A DNA stretch of 64,000 nt from Candidatus Methanoperedentaceae archaeon GB37 (GTDB taxonomy: Archaea; Halobacteriota; Methanosarcinia; Methanosarcinales; EX4572-44), in NCBI GenBank assembly GCA_905171695.1, contig LR991653.1:958258-1022257 (forward strand), read 5' to 3'. Numbering within the stretch: the stretch's first letter is position 1; the number at the start of each line of letters is the position of its first letter. Position numbers and translations under genes: made by a program. This document shows positions 29,059 to 43,000 of this stretch, piece after piece. Below the pieces are notes generated by a model. The model was given only the letters and a program-made list of their open reading frames with translations. It had not been told where the DNA came from and did no database searches.

Positions 29059-32000
29059 GGCGGATGGTTGCTTGTGGTGTGGCAGTCCCAGCACCAGATG
29101 TTTGTCCGGTTGCCATGCACGCTCGCCTCGTACATCGTGCTGTTCACAAACTTATCGGATTTACCCTTATTTATCAGAAACGTGGCATCGTAGTGGCAGT
29201 TCTCACAGTCACCAGCGGTCAGATTATGCATGAATGGTGTGGCATGTGAAGAGGCATTGACCTTCTTCTCATGGCATTCCCTGCATAATCGGTCGGAATG
29301 GTCATCAGTGAAGATGTGCTCATAGAATCCAAGGGTGGTGTTTGGCGCATGCTCGCCTGTTGTAATCTCGGGAGGTATGGGCACGCCATCGTTGGTGAAC
29401 TTAGTAACCATATCCGTATAATTTTCAGTGCCGCTTTCATAACCCTCATAGTGGCAGCTTGCGCACCATGTGCTGTTTGAGTCTACCGATGAGTTTATAG
29501 TATTATTTCCGTTCCAGTATGAAAGTCTTCCAAGTGCATTTGATGAGTGGTATGTCTTGTTGTGGCAGTATTCGCATGCTGACTGGTCATCAGTCCAGTA
29601 ACTTCCCCAGCGCGCTCCTGCGCTTGCGTTGTCGCTATGGTTTAGCGGTTTTGCTATGGATGGGGCAGAGGATCCGGTGTATGTTGAGACATTGCTGCTC
29701 GAGAGTATCGTAGCCCACATTCCGTCCTGATGGCAGGTTGTGCAGTTTCCTGCATCTGATTTCCCTTGATTGAAACTTCCTGTGCTATTGAAGAACATGA
29801 TCCTGTGTGCGTCCTGACTGTGACATATCGTGCAGTTCACGGTGCCGTTGTGCTCTGTTCTGCCTGGTTTGTGACATGCAACGCAGTGCAGGTCCTCGGT
29901 GTGTGCATTGGTCTCCACTGTCGCATTTGGTTTTGTGATTGTGTGCATCGGGCTATGACACTGGATGCAGAAGACATTATGATCAGGGTCATGCGCCCTC
30001 CCTGGACTTCCTGTTGGCGTCGGGGGCGTGTCTGAATAATTGGTTCTGGCATATCCGTCCGAGTCTGTTACTGACGAGTTCAGGGTGGAGAGCGATGATA
30101 GATTGGTGTTCTTCTTGGGATGGCAGGAGTAGCATGACCGTAGGTCAGGGATGCCGTTTCCGGTTGTGAAATCATTGTTGTGGCAGTCCTGGCATGTCTT
30201 TTTATCGTTGTGATACCCATCAGGGTACTGCAAACCAGTAGCACCTGTGCCGTATGATTGGTGGCAGTAGAGGCAGTTGCTATTGCTCACAACGGATGTG
30301 TGCCTCCGGCTCCGACTTCCTCGTGAGACGATATGCATCTTGTCATACCCCTCCATGTACGGTGAATTTGGCGTCACCAGTCCATAACCAGCCGGATCCC
30401 GGTACCACCTGTGACACCTGCCGCACCCCCACTGGTTGTACTTGAACGATCTCATCACACTGTCATGGGGTGCGGTCACATTGATGATCCATCTCCCCCA
30501 GTTGTCCTGATTGTTCAGATCAAAGCTATACTTTGCCACACCGCTCTCGTCTGTTGTCGTGCTTGTTGAATTTATGACCACGCCGTCAGGGTTTTCGAGT
30601 GTGATATTCACCGTTGCTCCAGCATCTGGCATGCCTGTCGTATTCATCACAAGTACGTATACGCGGATCGTGGTATCTTCTCCATTCCAGTCATCGCTTC
30701 CCCATGATGCAGGGTCATCGAGTATCACATAACGGTTGGTTGTGACCATGAGACCTGGTGGAGTCGTCACAACCGTTGTGGTGCAGTTATCTGAGTCTGT
30801 TTTTGACCCATATCCATGTGAGGTTCCTGTTATCGTTGTAATCGTTGATGCCCCATCCTCTGCGCCTGCTTTTGCTGTGACGGTCATCACCGCTGTATCG
30901 GAAGCTCCTGATGCTAAGGTAAAGCTCGTTTTGGTCAGACTCGTCTCAAAGTCAAAGTTGTTTGTGTTTGATAGCGTGAGGTCTATCGTGTCTGTTTCAT
31001 TGCTGCCTGTGTTTATCACGGTCACGGTGTACTGGACATCAGAGCCCTGTAGCACGCTCTGGGACTTTGGGGTTATGGTGATGTTAACGCCATATCCTGC
31101 AACCGTGAAGTTCAGGGAGTCATACGCTCCCCAGTTCCCGCCGCCCCAGATGCCACTTTCATCCTGCCCTCGCACATGGATCGTGTAGTTTCCATCAGAG
31201 AGATCAAAAGCGGCAAACGATGCTGTCACGTTCTCTCTGAGTTCGTCCCATGCACCATCCACCACTGTCATAGTGATGTTTCCGCTGTTGTACGTGCCAC
31301 CCCAGTATGTCGAGTTCTCGATATAGTATGTTGCATTGATGATGATCGAATTACTATCTGTGATGGTTGCATTGATCGTTCGGTTTCCTGCAACCGGATC
31401 TGAGAGATCTGTGATGGTTGTGACTGGAGGCTCGGTGTCTGATACATTGACCGAGAAATTCACCAGTCCATGCCCGAGGTTGTTAGATACGTCCTCTGCA
31501 TACACCGTGATTGTGTGGTTGCCATTTGGAACGGTGAGGAGAAAACTCCTGTTTCCGCTCTCGGTTGCAGTCTCACCGATCAGGGTTATATTCTCCATAT
31601 TATTCAAATTATAATATTCATTCCATGTTGTCTCGTTTACGGTATAATTCAAATATATGGAATTGCTGGTATACGTTGTATTGGTCGGCGAGGTGATCTT
31701 CACCCCGGGCGGAACCTGATCGTACCGCATCTCGAGTTGATGGAACGAGTAAGGCATCTCGCCGGTTGACATGTGGCAAGAGTAGCAATCGCTGGTGCTG
31801 AGAAGATTGTAATGCGTGCTGCTCGCATTCGATGAGTTGATCGTCGGCGGAGTGCCCCACATCTCGCGAAGCGTTACATTATCGCTCGCCTGCCCGAGAT
31901 CGATGTGGCAGTATGTGCAGTTCGATGAATTGATAGTCGCTGTCATCAGTGTCTCATTCGTTCCGTAATGGCTGATCCTTGACCAGTCCGTCACCTCCGG

Positions 32001-35000
32001 ATCATTGTGATTCTGATTTATGCTGTTGTTGTGGCAGCCATAGCATGTCCCATTCCCGCTCACGTTTGTTTTTATATCGATGGAATATTCGGTGTGCTCT
32101 GTGACGTTCGGATTCGGTACAGGATAATATTTGTTGTAAGCCTCACCCTGTGTGGTGCGATTGATGAGATGGCAGTCCTTGCACTGGTACGAATCCTTTC
32201 CAGGTCGGAGTCCCCTGTGATCGGTCTCGGTTCCATTGGCATGGCATGCCCAGCATGCCTTATCGATCTCATCGGTGAGCGTCTGGGTATATGAGACATT
32301 GCTGTTCAGATCTCTGTGCATGCTCTGTTTCAGTATCGTGTAGTTGACATATCCAGCATTGTTGATCTTCGACGTCCCGCCATGACAGAGAGGATCGACG
32401 CAGTCAGAACCGCCTATCGATCCAACGAGCACCCTGTGCTGGAACTGATCCGACCGTGTCATTGACATCAGCCCGTGGCAGTCCTTGCACTCATCATCAG
32501 AATAATTGACATCGTACTGTTTTGCCGAATGGTTCACATAGGGTTCCTCTTCGAGGGTGATGCTGCCGTTGTCCCAGTAGGTGTTGTTACCTGTGATCTC
32601 TGGAGGAATCTCAAGACCAGAACTGTTGAACGCATCCACCATATCGAGGTAATCAGGATTCTGGATATAATGGCACTTTCCACACCAGAAGCTGTCTGCA
32701 CTGATCAGTCCGTTGTAGATGCTGTCCCCCTTGAACTCCTCGATTCTGCCTGCTGTTTCGATGGTGTGATAACTCTTGCTGTGGCAGAAGATGCACATCT
32801 CCTCCCTGTCATACCAGTAGTCACCCCACAACTGCCCCGCGCTCTCATTGTCGCTGTGTGTGGACGGCGTTGGTATCAGTAGATTGAGTGTTGGTCCTGT
32901 ATAGAGTCCTGCCTTTGGCTGGCTCAGTATCGTATCAAAGTGTTCATCCTCGTGACAGACCGAGCAGTCGCCCGGATCTCCTGAATACGTGCCGTTAAAG
33001 TTGAAATAGGCTTTGATATGCGAATCCTGACTGTGGCAGACCGTGCACCCAACCTCGTTGTCATGCTTCTTCATCGCCTTGTGGCAGACCGTGCAGTGTG
33101 AGTCCTCGGTGTATGATGTTGTCTCCGCGTCCGGATCGGGATTGGTGATGTTGTGCATCGGGCTGTGGCAGATGATGCATGGAACAGCAGGCTCTGAACT
33201 GTAGAAGTAAAGTGAGACATCATCAAAGAAGAAGCGTCTCCCTTCCTCGTACTCATCGTTCCAGTCATTCTGTATCGCGCCGAGTTCGAGATAATACCAG
33301 CCAGCACCCGTGATGTAATCAGTGACATTGTATACAGCCCTCACATAGGCACTGTCCTCCTTCGCATCGCTGTAGAAATCAACATCTGGGTATGAGTCGA
33401 TGGTATCTGCGGTGTCTGTTCCGAGCCAGTGCATTATACTCGAATTTCCAAACCGTGCCTTGATCACGCCCTCTTCCTCGCACCCGTTATCGGATCCTGC
33501 AAGACTGTAGTGAAGATCGGTATCCCATGCCGCATATTTGAATGAGACCTCTGCAATGCCACCGTCTGATAAGATATCATATAATTCCTGGGTGACATTG
33601 ATCTGGATTCCAAAGGCACCGCCTATCGTCACACCCGGACTCCCGTACGTATGACCTCCTGAGTATGTATCGAGTTCGATCATGATTGCGCCATTGCTTG
33701 CGAATGGATTGTCTGCCGCGCTCACCCACTCCTCGTCTTCCCATGAATCGTCTCCAGTCACATATACGCCATCAGCCCAGTCCCAGCCGTCATCGTTGGC
33801 TGTTGAGATGTTTGTATTGTTAAACGTGTTCGCGGTGTAGTTGAGCCCGGAATCGAAGTCTGTCGGAGCAGGGAGATCGGCTGGCATGTCCCAGAGATCG
33901 GCGTATGAATAGAGATAGTGGGAGTGCGCCATCGCTGGATTGATCGGGTCGCCGGAATACTCTGATTTCGTGCCGAACGTGGAGATTTCTGTGAGATTAC
34001 TGTTCTGCTTGATATCGGCATTGGCGTGGCAGGATGAATCATAACATGAGTACATGGTTGGATAGCCGTTGGTGGTGTCGGTATATGGCGTTCCGTGACA
34101 GTCGGTGCATTTGTTGCTATCGGAATGCTTTCCAGATGGGTAATAACTGGCATCGCCGTAGGAGCGGTGGCATCTGCTGCAGTTCGCTTCGGTGCTGTCG
34201 TGATAACTATCGCTATGTACTCTGTCATACCCTGCCAGATAGGGCGACCTTGATGTCACCGTGCCAAGGTATACGGATGGAGAGTACCAGGAGTAGGTGA
34301 CACCATGACAACCCGACCCAGCACATCCCCACCAGTCGTATATGAATATCGTTGTCGCATTCAGAGGATTACCATCTACAGTGGCTGAGGCGTTGAGCGT
34401 CCATTCACCATAATAATTCTGTGCATTCAGATTATAGGAATATCTGGCAGTGCCGTGTGAATCTGTTGCATTTGATGAACTGTCCAATATTGTTCCGTTT
34501 GGATATTTCAGTGTGAAGGTGACCGGAGTCCCGATTGCTGGCATGCCAGTTTCGTTTATCACGAGTGCGTATGCTCTGATCCTCGTGTTTTCACCGTCCC
34601 ACCAGTTTTCGCCAGATGATGCGGGTGGATTTGAATATCCTGCACCTGCGCTGCCGCTATTCGGGTCATCAAGAATGACATACCTGTTCGTGACCACCCT
34701 GATATTGGGATTTATTATGACCTCGAACGTTGTGGAATTGGTCGTTATATTGCCAAGACCATCACTTGTGTTCACAGCAACTGTATATATCCCGAGCGGA
34801 TCAGTCGGAGAGACCGTATATGTGGTATTATAGTTTCCTGATGAATTTGTGGTTTTCTGGGTGAAGCTTGCCAAACTGCCGTCCGGATACGTTATCGAGA
34901 TGTTTACTGCTGCACCGCTCACCGCGGTGTCATCTGAGAGATTGGTCACCGCACCATAGATCAGAACGGTCTCGTTCACGTACAGGTCAGTGGCATTGGT

Positions 35001-36743
35001 GTTGACTCTCAGGTAGTTCCTGTATGCTGAAAATGTGGTTGAGCTTGAGGTCTGACCAGCGGCATCATTGGCATAGATGACAACATTCCACGTTCCCACC
35101 GAGGTGGAATCAACAGGCATGGCAGTATAATTATATTCATATATAGAACCATTGGTTATCGCGGAGATGTTGGTCATAGAAGCGTTATTCACCATAACAG
35201 TTGAATTCGGACTGATTATGGTGATGTTGACCCCAGTGATATCGGATGCTCCATCGACATCGGTTACGTTTGCCCTTATCGTTACGTTTTCACCGATTGC
35301 AAAGATTCTTTTTTCGATTAAGGAGGAGTTGTAGGTTTTTACTATTTCTATCGAAGGTGGTTGATTGTATACGATCTTCAAATGCTCGTAATCAAGGTAC
35401 GTATACCGCCAAGTACTCCCTCCTCCAACACTGACCCATTTGTAACGCAGCTTTACATTGTTCGCCTCGCTTACTGTGTCGATAGAACTGCTCAAGTCAC
35501 AACTGCTAGTCGTTTCGGTTGTGGTTTGATCAGGATCATATACCTGAGTCCATGTGCTACCATCCCACCACTCAATGGTGAGATCTGCACTGCTCGTGGT
35601 GCTTTCCTTGTGTTCAAAGTAATAAGTTACCGATGTAATAGCACTTCCATCCGGTATGCCATTATCATTCCATTCTGATTCTATCCAATCGGTGGAGTCA
35701 CCGCTTCCCCCTCCTCTAACATCGAGTGTCGCATAAACGTCGTCGCTTGTGCTCACTTCGGTTATGACATTCGTAGTATCATCTTCCACAGCGGTATCAG
35801 GCGTCTCATCAAAAGTCGTAGGATCCACCGCCACATACCATCGCCCCGCCTCGACAAACCTCCCACCATCCCATCCGATCTCCATAGCTCCGAGCTCATA
35901 CAACTTCGGGCACACCATCGGCACCGAGTACGAATAATTAACAGACGTCCTGCCGTCCAAGAGATCCTTATGCCACGTCAGGATCGTTGTATCATTCTCC
36001 CGAGTTACGTCCGCATCCGTAGAGACCGTGAAGACCGATGGCACGCGTTCTTTGATCACAACAGTACCAGCATCTGTACGCGTGACGATATCCACCACCA
36101 CATCGAACCAATCCTGCACGGTCGGATCGATCACGCTATCAGCAGTCCGTATGATATCAAAATCATACTCTGAGCACACCAGAAAATACGTATCAAAGAA
36201 ACACTCTCGTCCATCGATCACCGCACTGGCATTCACCCAGTACCTGCCTTCAACACCGGTATGGTCGAACGCTGCCCTATACACACCGCCTCCAATCTCA
36301 ACGATCTCGTCGTGCAGGGAATAAGTAACGGCATCCGGCGCAGTGATTCCGAGGTTGACGTCTGCACCGGTAAGAGGAGTGCCTTTTCGATCAAGAAGAA
36401 CGATATCAAGTCCGACAGTCTCACCGGGTAGATAGATGCTTTTGTTGCTGTTTACCGAGACACCGGTATATGGCATAGGCAACGTGGCAGCGATGAAGAT
36501 ATTCCCGGTGATATCCTCCACTACATTGCTCACGTTGTTGCTGAGGAGTGTGCTCCATCTCTCGTCGTTTGCAGTGGTGACGTTGATCTCTCCGTATTCT
36601 GCTGCTCGCACCATGTTGCAGAGAGTGAGAGTGTAGAGATTGAGGATGAGAATCAGTGTGAGAAGACGTGCCGTGGACATCCTCCGAGGACTCTCTGAAT
36701 AACCGATCTCATATCTGACCATGGTAAGATGGGATGCGAACAT
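28808..36743 (-). CDS. Giant multiheme cytochrome 2 (Ig-like + about 33 hemes), one frameshift
   Basis: Would be about 2645 aa, but one extra A at 29026/29027 shifts the frame: the upstream part ends at 29007, after WKWCEC, and the last 90 or so residues continue in another frame to 28808. The sister genes have CECCHSYQSDF at this place. The leader and AAEYGEINVTTAN match giant 1. Residues 60-800 are Ig-like/MG2-like beta domains rather than a beta-helix. Hemes then run from about residue 810, with a heme-free Ig-like stretch at about 1660-2105 (including a CARDB or NEW3-like domain) between two arrays. I count about 30 CX2CH plus three CX4CH (CAGSGCH, CYDSSCH, CVDPLCH). Two related CIxCHSPMH..CxxCHK..CTxCHSQD blocks suggest internal duplication. 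No membrane anchor is seen at the C-terminus. Confidence 0.85.
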
Positions 36744-37063
36744 TCATACCACTCATATTAGATAACTTTTTCAATAATAATTATCATATAATATACTTTC
36801 TCTGTGTATCGCTTCACACAGACACCCCTTCTGGAAAGATCCTATCAGGCAGTATGTGACACCACCTGCACTCATGCTCTGCAGATGAATTGTAATACCT
36901 CGTTGCATTATAGTACCCGGTCTCATCGTGACATGCTGTGCAGTTCGTGCTCGAAAGGATCGACTCTCCTGGCGCGTCTGTCACGTTGTGCCTGCTGGTC
37001 TCATTTAAAAAGTCGCTCTGGTACGAGTGGCAGCACTCACACCACTTCCAGTAGTACTCTTCG
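36534..37063 (-). repeat. 530-bp direct repeat, copy B
   Basis: Partner of 28528-29058. It covers the leader of giant 2, its promoter and the C-terminal tail of giant 3. A third, C-terminal-only copy lies at about 18765-19010 at the end of giant 1. Confidence 0.92.
36781..36796 (-). promoter_or_regulatory. Promoter of giant cytochrome 2
   Basis: Same box A and 70-base leader region as upstream of giant 1, placed about 40-50 bases before the ATG at 36743. Confidence 0.65.
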
Positions 37064-40000
37064 ATCGGGTGCCACTGGACTGGTTCTCTTCTGTGTATGT
37101 GACAATCAGTGCAGTTCACCGAGTGGTGCACGCTCTCGTTTAACATCGTCTCGTTCACGTAATACTCATTCATCGCAGAATCGTTCAGTCCGAAGTGGCA
37201 TCTCTCGCACTCCTCTCTCCACGTTATCTCCGGGATCTTCAGGTTCTGGTCGTGTATTCTTCCGGAGTTGTGGCACTCTGGGATTATGCAGGCTGCAGTC
37301 TGCGTTGCGTGTGGGATCTTCTCGGTGTAGTTCGGTGAGCCTGATCGCTCAAAGATCTCGATGAACTCGTTGCTCAAGTTCCTGTGACACCACGTGCAAT
37401 CTGATAGGTTGCTCTGAATGGCGATCTCTGGACGACTGCGTGAGTAGTGTGATGCCTGTGACAGGTTCACGCGGTAGGGCGCCGTCTCGCCTGCATCATA
37501 GTCAGGTACTTTCATCGTGGTGAGATTGTGACACCCGTATCCGCAGGACTCTGAGTTCGTTTCGGCAGTGGTGCACGCGCTGATATTAACGCCTGACTTG
37601 AAGTGATTATACACAGGAGTTGCATTGCTGACGTTCTGGTATGCCACTGTGCCGTTGTGACAGTCATAGCATAGGTATGCACCGTTGTTGATCGTGTCCT
37701 GATGCCCGTTCACAGGTTCCACGCCACCGATCACATGACACCCCCAGCACTTGCTGTTGTTGGCGTTGCTTCCCTCTCCACCACCACCCGCAACACTGCT
37801 CATGTTGATGTTCACATCACGGTGCACACCAAGGTTCATCGCTGTGAGATTGATCTTATACGCACTCCTGTTCTGGACATCTGATGGCAGGAGCTCGTGG
37901 CAACTGAGGCATTTTGAACTGGTCTTGGGTCGTGTCAGGGTGTTCTCGTGCAGCCTGCCATCGCCATGACAATTATTTTTATTGCAGCCCCTGCCGCGAT
38001 CATGCACAATATTCTTATCATTCTCGTACTCCATGAAGACCGTGGATGTATTCTTGTGGCAGTAGGAGCAGTAATCGGTTGAGTTTGCAGGATCGTATAA
38101 GTCTACGAGATCGCTTCGATTGTCACCGTAGTGCGACACAATCGAGAAGTTCGTGTAGTAAGGTGTTGTCTCGTTCTCGTCTGGAAGATAATAGTAGAGC
38201 ATCTCTGACTTGCTGTGACAGCCCATGCACGACTCTGAATCCGTGGGCTTGGTCCAGTAAGCTGCCACAACGGTTCCATTCTTGAAGTGGTTGTGCACTT
38301 CGGGTGCATCGCTCACATTACTGAATAGCGTGGTGTTGTCTTTGTTGTGGCAGTCATGGCAGATGTAGGGTCTTTCTCTTCGCGTGCTATGGTTGTCTGC
38401 ACTCGTTCCGTTATCGAAGTGGCATGCCCAGCAGCTTCGGTTTAAGCTGTATTCCATTGTTGAGGCGTTGTTCACCAGGTGATGGATCGATTCGGCGAAG
38501 ATGCTGCCGTTGATGCGCCTCGCATCTGCGAAGCCTGAAGTGTTATGGCATCTGAGGCAGTCAAATCCGCCCTCGCCTGCTGTCAGGCTCTCTGCGTGGA
38601 AGTTTGCTGGTGTCTGATGATCATTCGTGTGGCAGTAGCACCCATCAGGGGCAGAATAGTTATCAAAGTTTCCGTGCGTGTTCTGTGGAGCGCCTCCCCA
38701 CTTCGTGCCGTTGCCCGTGCTGTTGTGGCAGATTGCGCAGTCCTCTGTCGGTGTTATTAGATCTGTTTTTGTGCCGTAGTGTGAGACGTTTGAGAATATC
38801 GTGTTTCCGAGAATCTTTGCCTCGGTGTCGTTACTGTGTGGATCAATCGAGTTTGTGTGGCAGTCGACACAGCGCCCTAGTCCATCCACATTGGTTTTGA
38901 CCGTTGTTGAGTTCGGGTGGTGCGCGTATATTCGTGGGGGGAGTCCGTTTGGCGGATAACTCGATGCTATCCAGCTCTCACCATTGCCGGTGGCAGCAAC
39001 CCACTCGCTCGTTCTCGTGTGGCAGTCCTCGCACGACCACGGTCTCTTATGTGGCAGGTAGACCCAGTTTCGATCACCCATGCCCTCTGGCTCGCTTCCG
39101 TCGCTCGTGTGGCAGCCCCAGCACGGCTTTGATCTCGGGTCAATATCTGGTATGATCTCAATGGTGTTGTTGGTCACGTTTCCGTGAATGCCCTGCGAGA
39201 TAGAGGTTGAATTTACGAGTGACTGAACACCATAGGGGCTGTCCACGTCATGGCATTCCACACAGTCAGGTCCCCCGCCTGAGTATATCGATATGTTGTG
39301 GAAATTAGGGATGGTCTCTTCGGTTATGTTGCCGAGGTAATCGGGTAGCACGTGGCAGTAGGTGTAGCACTCAGATAGGTTTGATGTGTTTGCCCCGTAC
39401 ATATTGTCGGTCACGTTCGGAGCGTTGCCCCAGATAGCGCCCTGTGTCGAGTTTGTGTGACAGTAGAGACAGTTGGACGTGTCCACCAGTGGATTTTCAA
39501 TGCCGAGATTCACTCCCTGCGACCTGTTCAATCCGTAGTGTGAGACGTCTCCATTATGGGTTCTCCCAGTGTAGGCAGTCCAGCCGCCACTGCTGTACTT
39601 CCACACCTGAAGGATGCCTATCATGCTCTCAGGGAGTCTGCTCGGGTAATGGCAGTCCTCACACGAGCCGTTCGTCCCGACATCGGTCTGAATATAGATC
39701 GATCCAGCGCCTTTCGTTGTTGGACCATGGTTATCGATCGCCTTCACCCTCCCCCTCGTGTGCGGGGGTTGTCCTGCTTCTGGCCCGTGGCACTTGGCAC
39801 ATCGATACGGGAGTAGCGCCCGATCAGAGTGAAAAGTCGGATTCGGGGGTGTTCCATTGGTAGAGTGGCATGACCAGCAGAGTGCATTGTCTGTTGAGAT
39901 GTTTGCAATCTCAGTTGCTGTGTAATTGCGGTATTCGAGCCACTCGGTGAAGTTCTTATCGGTTCCAGCGAGATCTGCGCCGTCTTCAGCCCACTGGCTA

Positions 40001-43000
40001 AGGTTCTTATGCATCGCAATCTTCATTGCGGATACGTTCACGATCGGGCGGATCGCATCCGGGCGACCGCTGTCGTGGCACTCAACACAGCCAGCGCCAC
40101 CTGCAGGCTCGTAGTCGATATATTCTCGATAAATAAAGCGACTTGGAAGTCTGGCTCCACTATGACACCCGCCACAGGTTGGACTTGAAAGCCCACCGCC
40201 CTGATTCATCTCTGGATTGCTCCAGTTTGCCTCGTCCAGTACCTCCTGATACTCATAAACGCCACTTGGATACTCGTCACTTGGAGGTGTTAGATTGGTG
40301 ATGTAGGTGTATGCGAGCGAGGGGCGTGTGGTTGCTGGATAGTTGGTTCCGTGTGGATTGTGACACTGGTAACATGTATAGTAGTAGTGTCCCCTGTGTA
40401 CATTGTAGGGATTTGGCGTTCCATCCCCAAAACCTGTCTTCCACCAGTACTCGTCCCTGAAGTTTGTCTGATTCGTGTAATTTTGAAGATGTGAGTTGGT
40501 CTCGCCCGTCATCTTTGCTTTGAGCTTCTCTTCAAGGTGACAGGTAAAACAGAGACTGTAATCGTACGAGTTATACGTTTTTTTGGTAGCATTCGTATAC
40601 GTTCGCAATAGATCATACCTGAGTCCTGTACCGTGGTTGTCATGGCATGATATGCATCCGAGCTGTCCCTCTCCAAGCGGATGATGGGTCGTCTGGTTGA
40701 ACTGTGTCTCCTGCTGCAATCGCGACTGGGTTGCATTTGAGCTGTGGCATGAAAGATTGCTTGTCCCGCTGTAACACAGTCCTGGGCTGTGCTGGTGCAG
40801 CATATCATTTCCACTCGCAGTTCCATGTGGAATGGTTGCAGAGTCGTTCTCATCATGGCAGTCGATGCATCGCCCAGGCGTGTATGGATCTGACATATCG
40901 GTCAGGTTCTCGGTGTACTTTGTCCAGTGTATCATATCGGTGAACGTGAGCTTCTCCTCGTGGCAGTAGTAGCACCTGCCGTTCGGAGTGTAGCCGGCAT
41001 TAACGATGATCGTGACACCTGGCTTGCGAACCCTCACTGTGATATTCCGATACGAGGTGTCTCTCCCCTGAAGTCTATCCCACTGGTTGATAACAGTACA
41101 GTTCATGGGAGCTGATTGATAATCAACTCTGCCAGTCGCATTCTCCTTGTACTCGATTACTGGAAGCCAGTTGTCGGTTGAGGTGGGTGGTCCCCAGTAC
41201 TCGGTTGGATTGTTGCTGAGGCGTCCATTGAGGTTTGAGACTGTCCCGTTCCAGATGAGTATCCCGCCAACATCGCTGTAATCGCCGTATCGTACCGTGA
41301 GATTTCCCCAGATCGGTTCTACGTGCTTGTTGTCCCACGAGAGAACATCAATTCTCCACATCAGAGTAAGGTTCGAGGTGTCTTCGTAGCCCACATCGGT
41401 CTTATTGAATACGGTATCAAGCGTGCACAGTCTTGTGTCGCCTGTCAGGTAAAAGGTGTAGTTTTCTGCCGTGGTCTCGTTTGGTGCGATAATGGTATAA
41501 TTTGAGTCGTTTATGCAGATATCAAACTCTGCACCACTTCCTCTACTGTGAGAGTTGTTGATCAGTGTGTTGTTCAGGGAGTACTCGATGAGGCGGATCG
41601 CTGCAGAGGAGTAGTTCGTGATATTGCTGTTGGATATGTTGTTGTAGAGCGAGGTTGTGAAGTTTATTCCGTCCGGGCTTCCTGTGACGCTGTTGCATGC
41701 AAGGTTGTTATGATCAGAGTCTTTGAGAAGGATTCCGTTGATTATGTTTAATGCAAGGTTGTTATCTGTGATATTGTTATAATCAGAGAGGTTCAGATAA
41801 ACGCCGCTGTTTTCGCTTGTATTTATCTGATTCGTATCATTGATGGTGTTGTTTGAGGAATTGTATAGATAGACTCCAAGATAGTTTCCCTCGATGGTAT
41901 TGTTTGAGATCGTGACATTGCTTGAGTTGTAGAGGAAGATCCCTGAAGAGGAAGCGACGCCGTCGATGTAACTGTTGTTTGTGAGAGTGTTTCCCGTTAT
42001 CTCAAAATCATAGCATTTTATCAGCGTTATCTTGCCCACGTTGCTCACCCTTGCAACGGTCAAAGGCTCGACCGTGACGGTCTCGGATGAGTTGCAGTAG
42101 TAGTAATATATGCTCTCACCGTTCACCGTGTTGTTCTGGTAGATATAATTGTCATACTCTCCAAAATCGATGTAGAATCCATAGCCTGTTCCAGAGTTGA
42201 TGGTTATGCTGTTATTCGAGAACGTGTTATCATCGGTATCTATCCAGATCCCATTGTCGCTGTTGTTAACTATTGTATTATCAGAGATTCGATTTCCCGC
42301 AGAATCTACCCTGATGCCGTTTCGCGAGTTGTATGAGAGGATGTTGCCTACGATGGAGTTGTTGGTCCCTGAGAGGATGGTAACTCCACTTCTCGGTGTG
42401 TATGCTGTGCCGCCATCGTTCGATAACACGGTATTTCCTGTGAGAGTATTATGAGAGCCGCCATCTATCGTGACGCCGCCATACGAGTTATCTGAGAAGT
42501 TGTTATACTGGACTCTATTATAGTTGCTGTTGCTGGTAAGATGCAATCCATCAACATCCTTGTTCTTTGCCGTGTTATTGATAAGATCATTACCTGAAGA
42601 AGCGCTGAGAAGTATTCCATACGTGCCGCCACTGTAAGTTATGATGTTGTCTCTCAGGTTGTTGGAATTGCTTGAACTCAGAAGCTCAATTCCCACGCCA
42701 TCAGTGCCTGTTCCAGTTATGTTGTTCTCTATCAAATTGTTGTTAGTGGAGCCTGAGAGCCTGATCCCTGCAGCATTATCGTCAGATGACCCGCTGCTTG
42801 AAACTGTGTTGTTTGTAATGTTGCTGCTATGCGAACTTGTTAGTGATACTGCGGTTATATCTGTGTTTGTTATGGTGTTATTGGTAATGTTAGCACGGCT
42901 TGAGCTTAATAAGACTCCGTAGTAGTTGTTGCTCTGGAAAGTGTTATTGTTGATGGTGATATTCGCTGTGGATGAAATAATACGTATCCCATCACCGTTC

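Noticed and set aside
28808-29116. A separate 102-aa cytochrome gene
   Set aside because: Its 5' third is an out-of-frame reading of giant 2, and the rest is the giant's own C-terminal tail after the one-base insertion.
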